Of a stretch of 64,000 nt of DNA, positions 55,701 to 64,000 are shown piece by piece. The position numbers and the translations under genes are program-made. Location: NCBI GenBank assembly GCA_900312665.1, contig ONZQ02000011.1, positions 1,388,459 to 1,452,458 on the forward strand, in the 5' to 3' direction. Each line of letters begins with the position of its first letter. Position 1 is the first letter of the stretch. Below the pieces are notes generated by a model, which was given only the letters and a program-made list of their open reading frames with translations, did not search any database and was not told where the DNA came from. This DNA is from Cephalotrichum gorgonifer (lineage: Eukaryota > Ascomycota > Sordariomycetes > Microascales > Microascaceae).

Positions 55701-58523
55701 GTCGAAATTGTTGACACGCGGCGCGGGTTGCCTATGAATATGCGGAACACGGCCAAGTTTAGCATTGACACTGAAACGACGACGGCAGTCAGTCAGGCTT
55801 GGCTCCCTCCCGTTCCAAGTATACCGGATATTAAGGGTCTAGGGTCTTTGACTTACGAGGGCGCGAAGAGGCAGTCATCTCCCGTCCTCCCTTATCCTGT
55901 CGACGGCATGCCGATGTTTGCCGACGAGAAGAGCCAGGACGACGTTAAGAAGGGGCTGCAAGCTTATCCTCGAACGACCTATACCCAAAAGCAGGATGAC
56001 CAGGAACTCATGACCATCATGCTTGACCCTAGCCAGGCACAGCGGGGCAACATGGCTGAGCGGGAGTCATGGATGGCAGACGGCGAGTTGGCCATTGAAC
56101 GACCACTGGTAGCGGCGGGTGAACCCAAGATAGAGAATCGTTGGCATCAGCGTATCGGCAAAGAATGTCCGACCTTCACCAACCGACTGGAGAATAGGCG
56201 ATCTAGGAAGATGGTGCCACCAACACCTCTCCTCCTCCGTGGCGCGGCCAACAAGAACATGGTTATCATCCGGGCTGCCGAGCCGTCGCCCCTTGAATCG
56301 CCATCCGAAGCCTACCAGGACATCCAGGCAAAACTACAGAAGCTCGAACAGCCCAATAGGGACTCTACGGGAACGGAGGGGAGGAAGGAGGATCTGCTGG
56401 CCAACCTAGAGAGGGAAATGGGGATGCAGGAGGATCACTGGCACGAAATGCAGAACGGTCTCAGGGATTCGATCTCTACCCTCCGAACATCCCCGGCACG
56501 CGACTCGATGTACAGGCCTGCGTCGAGAATGGCTGGCCAAGGGCCGGCCAATAGGGGTAGCTTGCTCAAGTCAAACGCGGTGGCTCAAGCTCAGCTCCGC
56601 AGCCCTACCCCCCCATACACTGATGAGTCTGATGATGATGAGGTCGCCGCACGCGTCGTTGCCAATCAAGTGAAGCCAGAGGCCAAGGCATTAATTAACG
56701 CCAGCCTGTGGAAGCCAAGCGCTGTGCCTCGACTTGTCACCACCTCGGTCCACGCTCTATGGACACATCCTCAGATGTCGCTCAGTCAGACTGTCGGGAG
56801 CGTCACCCTGGCCTCTCTCGATAAGGTGCACCCGTCGAGGAAGACTCCGGCACGCGCTATCAGCCAGCCACTTGACAAGCTACGGAGCTCTTCTCTCTGG
56901 AATAAGGCCAAGAAGCCAGCGGCGCCCTCCGGTTATCTCTGGGGAGCCACTGCTCCAATCCGGGAGACAAAGAGCTCCAGTCGACCGTTGACTCAGCGAC
57001 CCTCTCGGAAAAGTCGGCGCATGACACTCCTCCCCGACATCCTGGAGAGTCCCCAGCCCCTCCCAGACAAACGGGGAACTCTAGGACTCTACCAGTTCCC
57101 ATGGGGTGAGAAGTCTGATACGGCAGTCATCAGCGCCCCTCCCCCCCGCATGTCCATGGCTATGCCCGGCACCATGACAACCGGCGGTTCCCGAGTCGCG
57201 GCCGCGTTCGACGCCCGCTCGAGACAGATGGAGACGGAGGAGTACTCATCCTCCTTCTTCGACGACTACGACGACGAGGGAGGGTCCGAGGATGACTCCG
57301 ACTTCGACATGGACGACAGCGACGAGGACTTTGACGAGACAACGCTGTGGGAGATTGCCAGTCTCTTGAAGACGGATAACATCCCGTCCAAGATGTCGCT
57401 ACTGCCGTCGTCTTCCGAGAGCAGGACCAGGACGCGGGGCGAGAGGTCAGTCATCGACGAGAATATGCAGGGAAATAGGGAAGATGATCGGGCGGACTCT
57501 ATCATCGTTGCGCTAGATAGCAGCATTCTGCCAGCGCCACGGCAGACGTCGCTCTGGGTTAAACCTCCGCGACCGGGAAAGACTGGCCTTGGGCTTCCGC
57601 AGCCTGATGTTCGTGTCTGGGTTCGGTATATACCTGTGAGCGAGACGCGGGCCCGTGAAAGGCCGAGGCAGGAGGAGCCCGCCCTTATAGAGTCGAGGTC
57701 GCTCTGGAAGCCCCGGAAGCCGACAACTCGGCAAGACTCCCTGCTCTGGGGACCGACGGTACATGGCGCGACCAAAATGTGGACTGCTCCTGCCCGGGCG
57801 CAACCCAGGAATATCGCCGGCCTCTTCAACCCGCACCACGAGCGCCAGAGCTCTAGGGCCACGGCCACGATAAATGAGTCCGCGGCGCTTCACTCAAGGC
57901 GCCCGAGCAGGCCACGGATTCACACCGAGGCGCTCCCCGTGCAAGTTTCCTCCTCCCTGTGGAGTGTCGAGGACTTGCAGCCACGGCAGGACATCAACTG
58001 GATCGCTACGCCTATCGAGAGCCGGCCTCATCAGCCGCTTCGCAAGCACTATAGGCGGCCCATTGCCTCCAAAGCCGACTGGGAAGCTGCCCTTCACGAG
58101 GCGATTGAAGCCAGCCACCCTAGGAAGAGCAAGCCGGCTTTCGCCACGGAACAGGAGTGGGCCGCAGCTCTTAACGAAGCGCTCTTCCTGAGCAGGAGCA
58201 AAGGCAATGGCTCACGTCGGCCAGCCCAGGAGGCCGACGTGGCTACCGGCCTCTGGTCGAAACCGCGGGAGGTGGAGCATGGTCACGGTGGCCTTTGGCA
58301 ACCCGGCCGTACTCGACCCGTCCCGACTTGGGCGGCGTCGGTGTCGGAGAGGACGGCGCCCCACAAGGGACGGCGCATGCCCGAGGCCGACAAGCCGCTG
58401 CCCGTGTTCCTGTGGCAGAAGATGTGGAGGATCCAGGACTTGGAGCCGAAGAAGCCCAAGAAAGACTGGTTGGATACTAAGTCACTGACTAAGAAGTTTA
58501 AGGGGATCCAGTTCAGATATTAG
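52713..58523 (+). CDS. Large seven-span membrane protein with long LW-repeat tail
   Basis: About 1,867-1,869 aa. Exon 1 starts at ATG 52713; its donor is GTGTAT at 52877 or GTGAGC at 52883 (both keep frame), the acceptor ends at 52922. Further exons are 52923-53481, 53562-53649 and 53731-58523. The first 270 or so residues hold seven hydrophobic spans, among them VLAIFLISVALWANIDFI, LLLARFILGGVFVGM and VALPAATATILVAVISAF. The remaining 1,600 residues are largely disordered: a Pro/Ser region with SPP repeats (about 54760-54870), an acidic patch (57260-57350), and in the last 600 residues about 13 short LW motifs (SLWKP, SLWNK, YLWGA, SLWVKPP, FLWQK). Near the end are two related helices, DWEAALHEAIEAS and EWAAALNEALFLS. 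I do not recognise the family. A receptor or scaffold role is speculation. Confidence 0.75.
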
Positions 58524-59249
58524 GAGAGTGTGTTGGAATCTCAGAGTTGCGCTCGCCTTGGTAGGGAATGGGAGGGACATTTGCTAATTCTAATGGTAAA
58601 TGCTTTGAGGAGATATTAGTTTGGGGTTTCTTGTATGTTTGATCACTGCACGGCCAGTAGTTTTTTTTTTTTGTTTCTTGTCCAATTTACACACTCTTTC
58701 CGTCTGTCGCTCGTTATTATTTCGCTCTCTCACCTACTGATGTCATCGTGTAAGTTTGGAAGACTCGAAAGTCGGAGGAGATTGATTAGCAAGCTCACCA
58801 TCGGGAGGTTGATTAGCAAGCGCGCCATCGGTATATTGATTAGCAAGCGCTTGGACTCGGCCCATGATATTGTCGGCTGTCGTGCTGCTTGTTGGAACAG
58901 TATGAAGTCACAGACGGGGACCGGAGCGAGACGCCGAAACAGTTGAGCGGGTGATGCCGTTAGATGGCCCCGCATGCATGCTTCCGATGATTTATAATAA
59001 ACCACATATTTATAACGACGGTAATGCATGATTGCCGTAACCGGATCCGATACCCGAATACTCTCAGCTAGCCCGAGCGAGACCCCCGCGCATGAAGCCC
59101 CTTGGTCTTATATATCATGCCATGAACCCACCTTAGACTTTCAATACCCGCCGCAAGTGGTAGACAAACAGACAAGTTTGGGCTAAAAGGGTTTGTCAAC
59201 TTCGCTCTCTATACTCACGTCTTACTCAGGCTCTATAAACTTTACAGCC
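58524..59249. other. Intergenic, with a 27-bp triplicate
   Basis: 3' region of the large membrane-protein gene and promoter of the dehydrogenase gene. It contains the tandem repeat at 58782-58850 and a TATATAT-like element near 59110. No coding gene. Confidence 0.6.
58782..58850. repeat. 27-bp tandem repeat, about 2.6 copies
   Basis: TTGATTAGCAAG begins at 58782, 58809 and 58836, a constant 27-bp period. The intervening part (CTCACCATCGGGAGG, CGCGCCATCGGTATA) is diverged by several bases between copies. Intergenic. Confidence 0.85.
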
Positions 59250-60262
59250 ATGGCACCCAAAATAATGTGGATCGGTCTCGGGAACATGGGGAGGGTGAGT
59301 GGCGTCACCATAGCTAACCTGCGTGCCCAGAAGTCACAATGTCTAACCTATTCATGTAGGGAATGGTCAAGAACCTCGTAGAGAAGGCCCCTCTCTTGGA
59401 TTCTCTGATCATCTACAACCGCACCCGCGCCCGCGCCGAGACCCTCAGGTCCACTCTACCGGACCCCTCGGCCGTCACCATCGCCGAGTCAGTAGCCGAT
59501 GGTGTTTCCGCGGCCGATATTATCTTCACCTGCCTCTCCGACGACGCCGCTGTGACCTCGACCCTCGAGACGGCACTGCAGTCGGCCACGGTCGCAGGTA
59601 AGGTCTTCGTCGACTGCTCGACTATCCACCCGGACACCACCTCAGCGTTGGGTAAGCTCGTGGCGGCCGCGGGCTCGGACTTTGTCGCGGCGCCGGTGTT
59701 CGGTGCGCCGGCAATGGCGGACTCCGGGCAGCTTGTCGCCGTCCTAGCGGGCGCGCGCCCCGTCCTAGACAGGGTGCGGCCGTACTTCAAGGGTGTGACG
59801 GCGCGCGCGGAGATCGATCTCTCTGGCGACACCCTGACGGCCGAGGAATCTTGGGGGAGGGCCACGCTCCTCAAGGTGCTGGGGAACACCTTCATCCTGA
59901 ACATGGTGGAGCAGCTCGCCGAGGGCCTCACCGTCGCGGAGAAGTCCGGGCTCGGGACGGCGCCGCTGGTGTCCTTCGTCGAGGCCATCTTCCCCGGGCC
60001 TTACGCTGCCTACGCGCAGCGCATGCTCACCGGGGACTACTACAAGAGGGAGGAACCGCTGTTCTCCGTCGACCTCGCGAGGAAGGACCTCAGGCACGCC
60101 ACGAGCGTCGCGGAGAAGGCAGGGATGAGGCTGCCGAATGCGGAAACGGCCCAGGCACACCTTGATAGGGTTAAGGAGCGGGACGGCTCAAAGGGGGACA
60201 TTGCGGGGATTTACGGCGCCGTGAGGGAGGAGGCAGGGCTGGAGTTTGAGAACAGCTCATAG
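59250..60262 (+). CDS. 3-hydroxyisobutyrate dehydrogenase-like NAD(P)-binding oxidoreductase
   Basis: Exons 59250-59294 and 59360-60262 (65-nt intron, GTGAGT donor, GTAG acceptor) give 315 aa, the usual length of the beta-hydroxyacid dehydrogenase family. Splicing rebuilds the dinucleotide-binding motif MWIGLGNMGRGMVKNL across the junction. Then come YNRTRARAETL after the second strand, the family signature region VDCSTIHPDTTSAL, a PVFGAPAMADSGQL loop, and LLKVLGNTFILN with the conserved catalytic lysine position. Members oxidise 3-hydroxyisobutyrate, tartronate semialdehyde or other beta-hydroxy acids; the fungal sequence does not fix the substrate. No mitochondrial presequence is evident, since the protein starts directly with the first beta strand, so it is probably cytosolic. 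Confidence 0.9.
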
Positions 60263-60437
60263 ACGAGATAGGTGCAATTCAAGAAACCATGTGAACTTGA
60301 GCTTTAGGATTGGAGACCCTGAAGGTTACTGTCGTATTACGATTGGAGTTGGTTGGTTCTATTGGACATTGCTCTCTTCCACGCGCTCACCTTAAGAATT
60401 CTGGTAATACCGAGTCTAAACGTAAACAAGTAAATCA

Positions 60438-60509
60438 TCCCATATAGTGTAGGGGTTATCATACTGCCCTCTCACGGCAGAGACCGGGGTTCGATTCCCT
60501 GTGTGGGAG
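60438..60509 (+). tRNA. tRNA-Glu (anticodon CTC)
   Basis: A 72-nt cloverleaf without intron. The acceptor stem TCCCATA pairs with TGTGGGA (one G-T pair), discriminator G509. The anticodon stem CTGCC/GGCAG encloses the loop CTCTCAC, so the anticodon is CTC, reading GAG. The T arm contains GGTTCGATTCC, the B box for Pol III; TAGTGTAGGGG lies in the A-box/D-arm position. CCA is not encoded, as usual in eukaryotes. Confidence 0.95.
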
Positions 60510-60513
60510 ATTA

Positions 60514-60522
60514 TTTTTTTTT
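60514..60522 (+). terminator. Pol III terminator of tRNA-Glu
   Basis: A run of nine T starts five bases after the tRNA 3' end, the normal RNA polymerase III stop. Confidence 0.85.
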
Positions 60523-60840
60523 CTCGTGTGGGGGATTGCTCTTTTTGCTTCGACACTTCTACTCCTACCCGTGCAATAACACATAATATCTGCATCCTGC
60601 TTGGATTAACTTTTAATAATAGGTTCGCTGATTTGGAACCCTGGAGAGCGCTCGCTGCTTGCACCGGTCTAGACCATATTAACTACATAGCTTGCGTGTT
60701 GGTTCGGTTGGAGGTGGGTGGTGACTAAGCACTCTACTGAAGGCAGCTTCCAAACAGGCTTGCGACTCAACCTTCCCGCAAGCTCCATCTCATCCCTCCA
60801 CGCCTCCCACACCCAGTAACCCAATAGCGATATCGCAACC

Positions 60841-61205
60841 ATGGGCCTGTAAGTACCGTTGAGCTTTCTTCCCGTCCTAGCCCCCGTCTCCGCCAGTTCA
60901 TTCTCCAGTCGCGAGACTGGACTAACTAACTCCGCTGATAGCTTCGTCGTCTTCTTCGTCCTCGCCGTAGTCGTGGCCGCCAGCGCCGGGACCTGGGTCT
61001 TCGTGCCGCGTTTCTTCCCCAAGGAGACGCAACTGTAGGTTCATTCCGGCCCCTAGCCTCCTCCGCCTGCTGACAATCGGATGACAGCATCTGGCGCTCC
61101 TCGGTGATAATGGCTCTCGCGTGCTGCTACCTCATGTGGGCCATCACCTACCTCGCGCAACTGAACCCGCTCGTTGTACCGAAGCGATCGAACCTCCGAG
61201 CCTGA
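60841..61205 (+). CDS. VMA9: V-type proton ATPase subunit e (Vma9)
   Basis: A small hydrophobic subunit of the membrane Vo sector of the vacuolar H+-ATPase. Three exons (60841-60848, 60942-61034, 61088-61205; introns of 93 and 53 nt) give only 72 aa. The first exon is 8 nt (MG plus two bases); its GTAAGT donor and the CTAAC/ATAG acceptor are both strong. The protein has two membrane helices: FVVFFVLAVVVAASAGTWVFV, then, after PRFFPKETQ, VIMALACCYLMWAITYLAQL. It ends NPLVVPKRSNLRA. The motif LIWRSS followed by CCYLMWAITYLAQLNPL is diagnostic of subunit e from fungi to man. The small exons hide this gene from simple frame scans. Confidence 0.94.
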
Positions 61206-61674
61206 ACATTTCGAGCCCGCTTCTATACCCCTGTCGACGCTACGCGTTTGGTCTCGGCGCCGAGACTCGAGTGAAACTTGGATGGAAGGGGGTAGTGACG
61301 GTGTGAGGCGGGCAGCTGGCATAGGGAGAAGCATGTCTTGTTATCGCTGAACCAGGCTCTGTACTATTTTAGAGGGTGAGCGAGGAGATACTTTTTTTTG
61401 AACAACATGGCTGGTTGGGCAGGGCGTTCCGGTTGTTTACTGGGAGAGAAGGGGCGAGCTATTAGTCTATAGCCCCTTTCTTACTATGGATTTATAGCAT
61501 CGATGGAACACAAACGTTTCGCAGCATTTCCTCCGTCCCACCACTGGAACCGGCAGGTTCTTTGGAACCTTGGAAACCGATTCTGTTGACGGCAACGCGC
61601 ACCAACTTGGACACTCCAACATCATTCCATGCACAATCATAAGTGACATTGACATCCAGCGAGAGCTACCTATT
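61206..61674. other. Convergent 3' regions of VMA9 and ARV1
   Basis: About 470 bases between two stop codons facing each other. I see only UTR-like sequence with a short T-run near 61391-61399. Confidence 0.6.
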
Positions 61675-62834
61675 CTACCCCGCCGCCCACAACTCACCCA
61701 GGTGCCCCCCGGACGCCCAGAGAGACCTTATCCCCAGCCCGTCGTCCACCCCCTCGATCCCCACGGCCGAGAACACGCCCCGGCCGACCCCCCACCTCGC
61801 CAGCGCCCCGACCGCCGTAAGGAACGCCGCAACGCCGTACGAGCAGTCGAGGAGTATCTTTAGCGCCTCGACGTTGTTCGCGACCACGGCCCAGCCCAGA
61901 GACCTCGCCGCCGCCGGGACGTCGTACTCCCATATCACCATTAAAATTGGGAAGAGCTTTGTGGAGGAGGAGACGAGCAGGGCCGTGGAGACGGAGTTGG
62001 GGCGGTGGTAGGTAGGGAGGAGGCCCAGGAACGAGAGCGGGGAGAATCGAGAGGACGTGAGGAGGCGGATGCTGAAGTGGAAGGCGAGGGTCGAGAGGGA
62101 GCAGTGGAGAACTGGAAGAGGTTAGTCGGCGATGGAACCCCAACATGTGTGTGTGCGTGTGTGAGTGTGTAGAGAGAGAGAGAGAAAAGGAAGGGGGAGG
62201 GGGTCCTCTTACGGAAGAAAATGTACTGTAGAATGATGGGTTGTTGCGCCAGTTGGTTTAGGACGTGATTGGAGGAAGCAGGGACAGCCTGCTTTTCTAT
62301 GCGGGCCCAGGTGAGGTAGACGTCGAAGAGGAGGAGAAGGACGCCTAGGCGGATGATGGATGGCTAGGGCACGTCAGCTTGCTGTCCATCTGCCATGGCC
62401 ACCACCGGGTGCGTAGGTTGCGGGGAGGAACTTACATCGAACTGATCATGCTCGCGCATTAGAGTATTATGGAGTAAATGTCGATACACCTATCCCCCGT
62501 CAGCGTCCGTATCAATGACCGCATCGACTCTCCTTAAATCTGCCCCTCCACGGCTCCAGAATCCCCCCACCCCCCCCCCCCCCCCGTTTTTTTTTCCTAG
62601 CCGAAGGAGGTGACAATGAGATGGACACACCTGCGGCTTGATGAGCACCAGATCAATAAACATGACCACAAAGTCGTGCTCAACGTATTTGTCGCAAAAG
62701 TTGCCGCAGTTCCGGCACACCGTCAGCCGTATGATCTGGCCCTTGGGACTCGCCGCGCCAGCACCGCCCGCCGCGCCCGAGTACTCCGTCCATAGCGTCT
62801 TGACCGGGTGCCGGCACTCGATGCAGATGGGCAT
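61675..62834 (-). CDS. ARV1: ARV1, lipid/sterol homeostasis protein, 4 exons
   Basis: An ER membrane protein needed for sterol and sphingolipid distribution and GPI-anchor synthesis in yeast. Exons 62631-62834, 62436-62489, 62213-62363 and 61675-62111 (introns 141, 72, 101 nt) give 281 aa. The N-terminal ARV1 homology domain has the zinc-ribbon cysteines: MPICIEC, VCRNCGNFCDKYVEHD, then FIDLVLIKPQ joined by splicing to VYRHLLHNTL, REHDQFD and PSIIRLGVLLLLFDVYLTWAR. This run across three junctions is diagnostic. Hydrophobic helices follow (FPILMVIWEYDV, GVAAFLTAVGALARWGVG). The first intron carries C15 and T9 runs, and the third a GT/GA microsatellite, so the gene is broken up in raw frames. 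It converges on VMA9. Confidence 0.93.
62143..62190. repeat. GT/GA microsatellite inside an ARV1 intron
   Basis: GTGTGTGTGCGTGTGTGAGTGTG followed by an AGAGAG run, within the third intron of ARV1. Likely length-variable. Confidence 0.75.
62571..62595. repeat. C15 / T9 homopolymer pair inside the first ARV1 intron
   Basis: Fifteen C, one G, then nine T on the plus strand, inside intron 1 of ARV1 (G- and A-runs in the transcript). Length is uncertain in sequencing. Confidence 0.75.
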
Positions 62835-63425
62835 TTTGGTCGGTTCTCTCGGTTTTCCGAGTGTTACGCGGGCGCCCCCGAGAGATTCGCGTTGGTGTTG
62901 CTAGTGAGGTGTGGCAGGCGGGCGTTGCTCCGGGATTGACATTGATGGCTTATCTTATCGGGGCATTGAAAGCTGCATACAAGTATTCGTCTGAGCGTGA
63001 TGAGCTTGGGCTGGTTTGGAGACGTGGTCAGTGCTTTCGGTTTTGCATGTGCTTGTAATGCTCGAATTTACTCCGTATTTGAATGATCTGCAACAGCCAG
63101 CTGCCAATGAATCCGTCAGCCAATGAATCCATCAACTACAAGTGCACACTACTCGCTATTCGTACTCAAGCATCGGCCCAAGAAATAATAAACGGGATCG
63201 GATATGGTATAGATACTTGTGGACCTGTCCTACCATCTATCTAATATGGCGCCTCCTATCAACAAAGAGAAGGAAAAAGAAAAAACGCCGATGTGCCAAT
63301 GAGAACAAAAGAAAGTTTGAAAGGCCCGGGCCAAGGAAGTCAGTGATCTCTCCCACCCAGGATTATAGACAAAAAGGGGCGGCTCCACGGTTCAACGATG
63401 GATAAGATCTCCCCCCTATCCTCAC
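62835..63425. other. Intergenic, ARV1 promoter
   Basis: About 590 bases between ARV1 and the gene at the right edge. It holds a TACTCCGTA word at 63069-63077 and two copies of CAATGAATCC near 63105 and 63121. No gene. Confidence 0.6.
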
Positions 63426-64000
63426 TCAGTCGTCCTTGTTCTTCCCCCTTCTTGACGCGCTCGTCTCCGCCCTTCCACTCGAGCCCCCTGCCCTAGCCGC
63501 ATCTGCTGGTAGGCTCAAGCTCGAGTCTACCACCCCCTTCCCCGACACGCCCCCGTCCTCCCGAACGGTATCAGCAAGCTCGATAAGGTCCATATCATGC
63601 TCACCCCGCCACTCCCCCCCGCGCGACGGAGTTCCCGGCCTCTTCGCTAGTGCACCCCTTAGCCAGGTCTCCACAGCCGCGGCGGCACGGTCCAATCCGG
63701 TCCCTTGCCTCGATAAATCCGCGGCCTCCCTGAACGGGGCCTCGGCACTGAGGCCAATCTCGGGCGGGAAGCCGAGCTGCGCTGTCTCGACGCCCGTGGC
63801 GGACGTGGACGGGCTCGAATCGACTATCAAGGCGGGGAAGTGCTTCTTCGCCCACGAGTTAAGCGGGTCCTTCTCCGGTCCCGGTGCCCGGGCGCTCCAG
63901 TTCATCGAGCCGACGCCACCAGGCTGCCGCATCCACCGTGGCCTCGTGTCTGCGCCGACGCTTCCCATCCTGCTGCGCGCTGACATAGGCGTCAAGAGGC
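63426..64000 (-). CDS. Unrecognised protein, C-terminal part (5' truncated by window edge)
   Basis: The frame is open from the right window edge to a stop at 63426-63428, about 190 residues. It contains RPRWMRQPGGVGSMNWSARAPGPEKDPLNSWAKKHFPALIVD, which has the uneven, Trp-containing composition of a real conserved segment. A short helical stretch follows (LDRAAAAVETWLRGALAKRPG), then DMDLIELADTVRED and a disordered basic tail ending RRGKNKDD. I do not recognise the family. Length, codon use (C/G-ending) and the lack of a competing frame support it as the 3' end of a larger gene. Confidence 0.6.
   Translation of the reverse strand, partial: LLTPMSARSRMGSVGADTRPRWMRQPGGVGSMNWSARAPGPEKDPLNSWAKKHFPALIVDSSPSTSATGVETAQLGFPPEIGLSAEAPFREAADLSRQGTGLDRAAAAVETWLRGALAKRPGTPSRGGEWRGEHDMDLIELADTVREDGGVSGKGVVDSSLSLPADAARAGGSSGRAETSASRRGKNKDD

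Larger units (their letters stand above)
60263..60840. other. Intergenic containing tRNA-Glu
   Basis: Apart from the tRNA gene and its T-run terminator no gene is seen. The right end is the promoter and leader of the V-ATPase subunit e gene. Confidence 0.6.

Noticed and set aside
60416..60664. Minus-strand frame containing GNRTPVSAVRGQYDNPYT
   Set aside because: This peptide is the well-known false translation of a tRNA-Glu gene; the DNA folds as tRNA-Glu.
1..64000. Transposons, RIP-mutated repeats, CRISPR arrays, viral insertions
   Set aside because: No transposase or reverse-transcriptase motif, no long terminal or inverted repeats, no strongly AT-rich RIP block and no spaced repeat array were seen by eye.

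Overview
This window looks like nuclear chromosomal DNA of a filamentous ascomycete (Pezizomycotina). The genes are monocistronic and lie on both strands. They carry short spliceosomal introns (about 50-150 nt; GTRNGT donors, CTAAC-like branch points, YAG acceptors). One Pol III tRNA gene is present. The proteins are typically fungal: a Duo1-type DASH subunit, a Zn2Cys6 factor of the TamA/Dal81 type, a Pby1-type SurE-TTL fusion, a Pmc1-type Ca2+ pump and a secreted tyrosinase. Splice junctions below were worked out by eye from frame, splice consensus and protein continuity. I could not assign genus or species. I saw no transposon, virus, CRISPR array, rRNA or clear secondary-metabolite cluster.

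Layout. 1-664: 3' end of a DapA-family aldolase. 5921-8245: secreted tyrosinase (4 exons). 13820-16456: TamA/Dal81-like transcription factor. 17542-18435: secreted GH16 glucanase. 18728-26957: a compact block of chromosome-maintenance genes, namely MCM10 (-), RNase H2 subunit B (+), DUO1 (-) and an uncharacterised nuclear protein rich in Cdk-type sites (+). These form two divergent pairs, and both shared promoters hold ACGCGT/ACGCGA (MCB-like) elements. 28245-30987: Pby1-like protein. 36513-40903: Pmc1-like Ca2+-ATPase. 43405-45138: Sir2/SIRT1-class deacetylase. 45664-47094 (-): secreted SURNod19-like protein with an inserted 11-residue His-x-His repeat. 48548-50447: membrane-anchored spermidine-synthase-like protein. 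52713-58523: about 1,870-residue protein with seven predicted membrane spans and a very long tail full of LW motifs. 59250-60262: 3-hydroxyisobutyrate-dehydrogenase-like protein. 60438-60509: tRNA-Glu(CTC). 60841-61205: V-ATPase subunit e, a three-exon gene with an 8-nt first exon. 61675-62834 (-): ARV1. 63426-64000 (-): 3' part of an unrecognised gene.

Large gene-poor stretches (665-5920, 8246-13819, 30988-36512, 40904-43404, 50448-52712) hold long pyrimidine-rich leaders, homopolymer and G-rich tracts and many scattered GAGTAC/TACGGAGTA-type words, but no gene I can defend apart from one weak two-exon candidate at 1334-1757. Most genes are housekeeping. The least explained items are the seven-span/LW-repeat protein, the His-rich SURNod19 protein, the unnamed nuclear protein in the replication block and the membrane-fused aminopropyltransferase-like protein.
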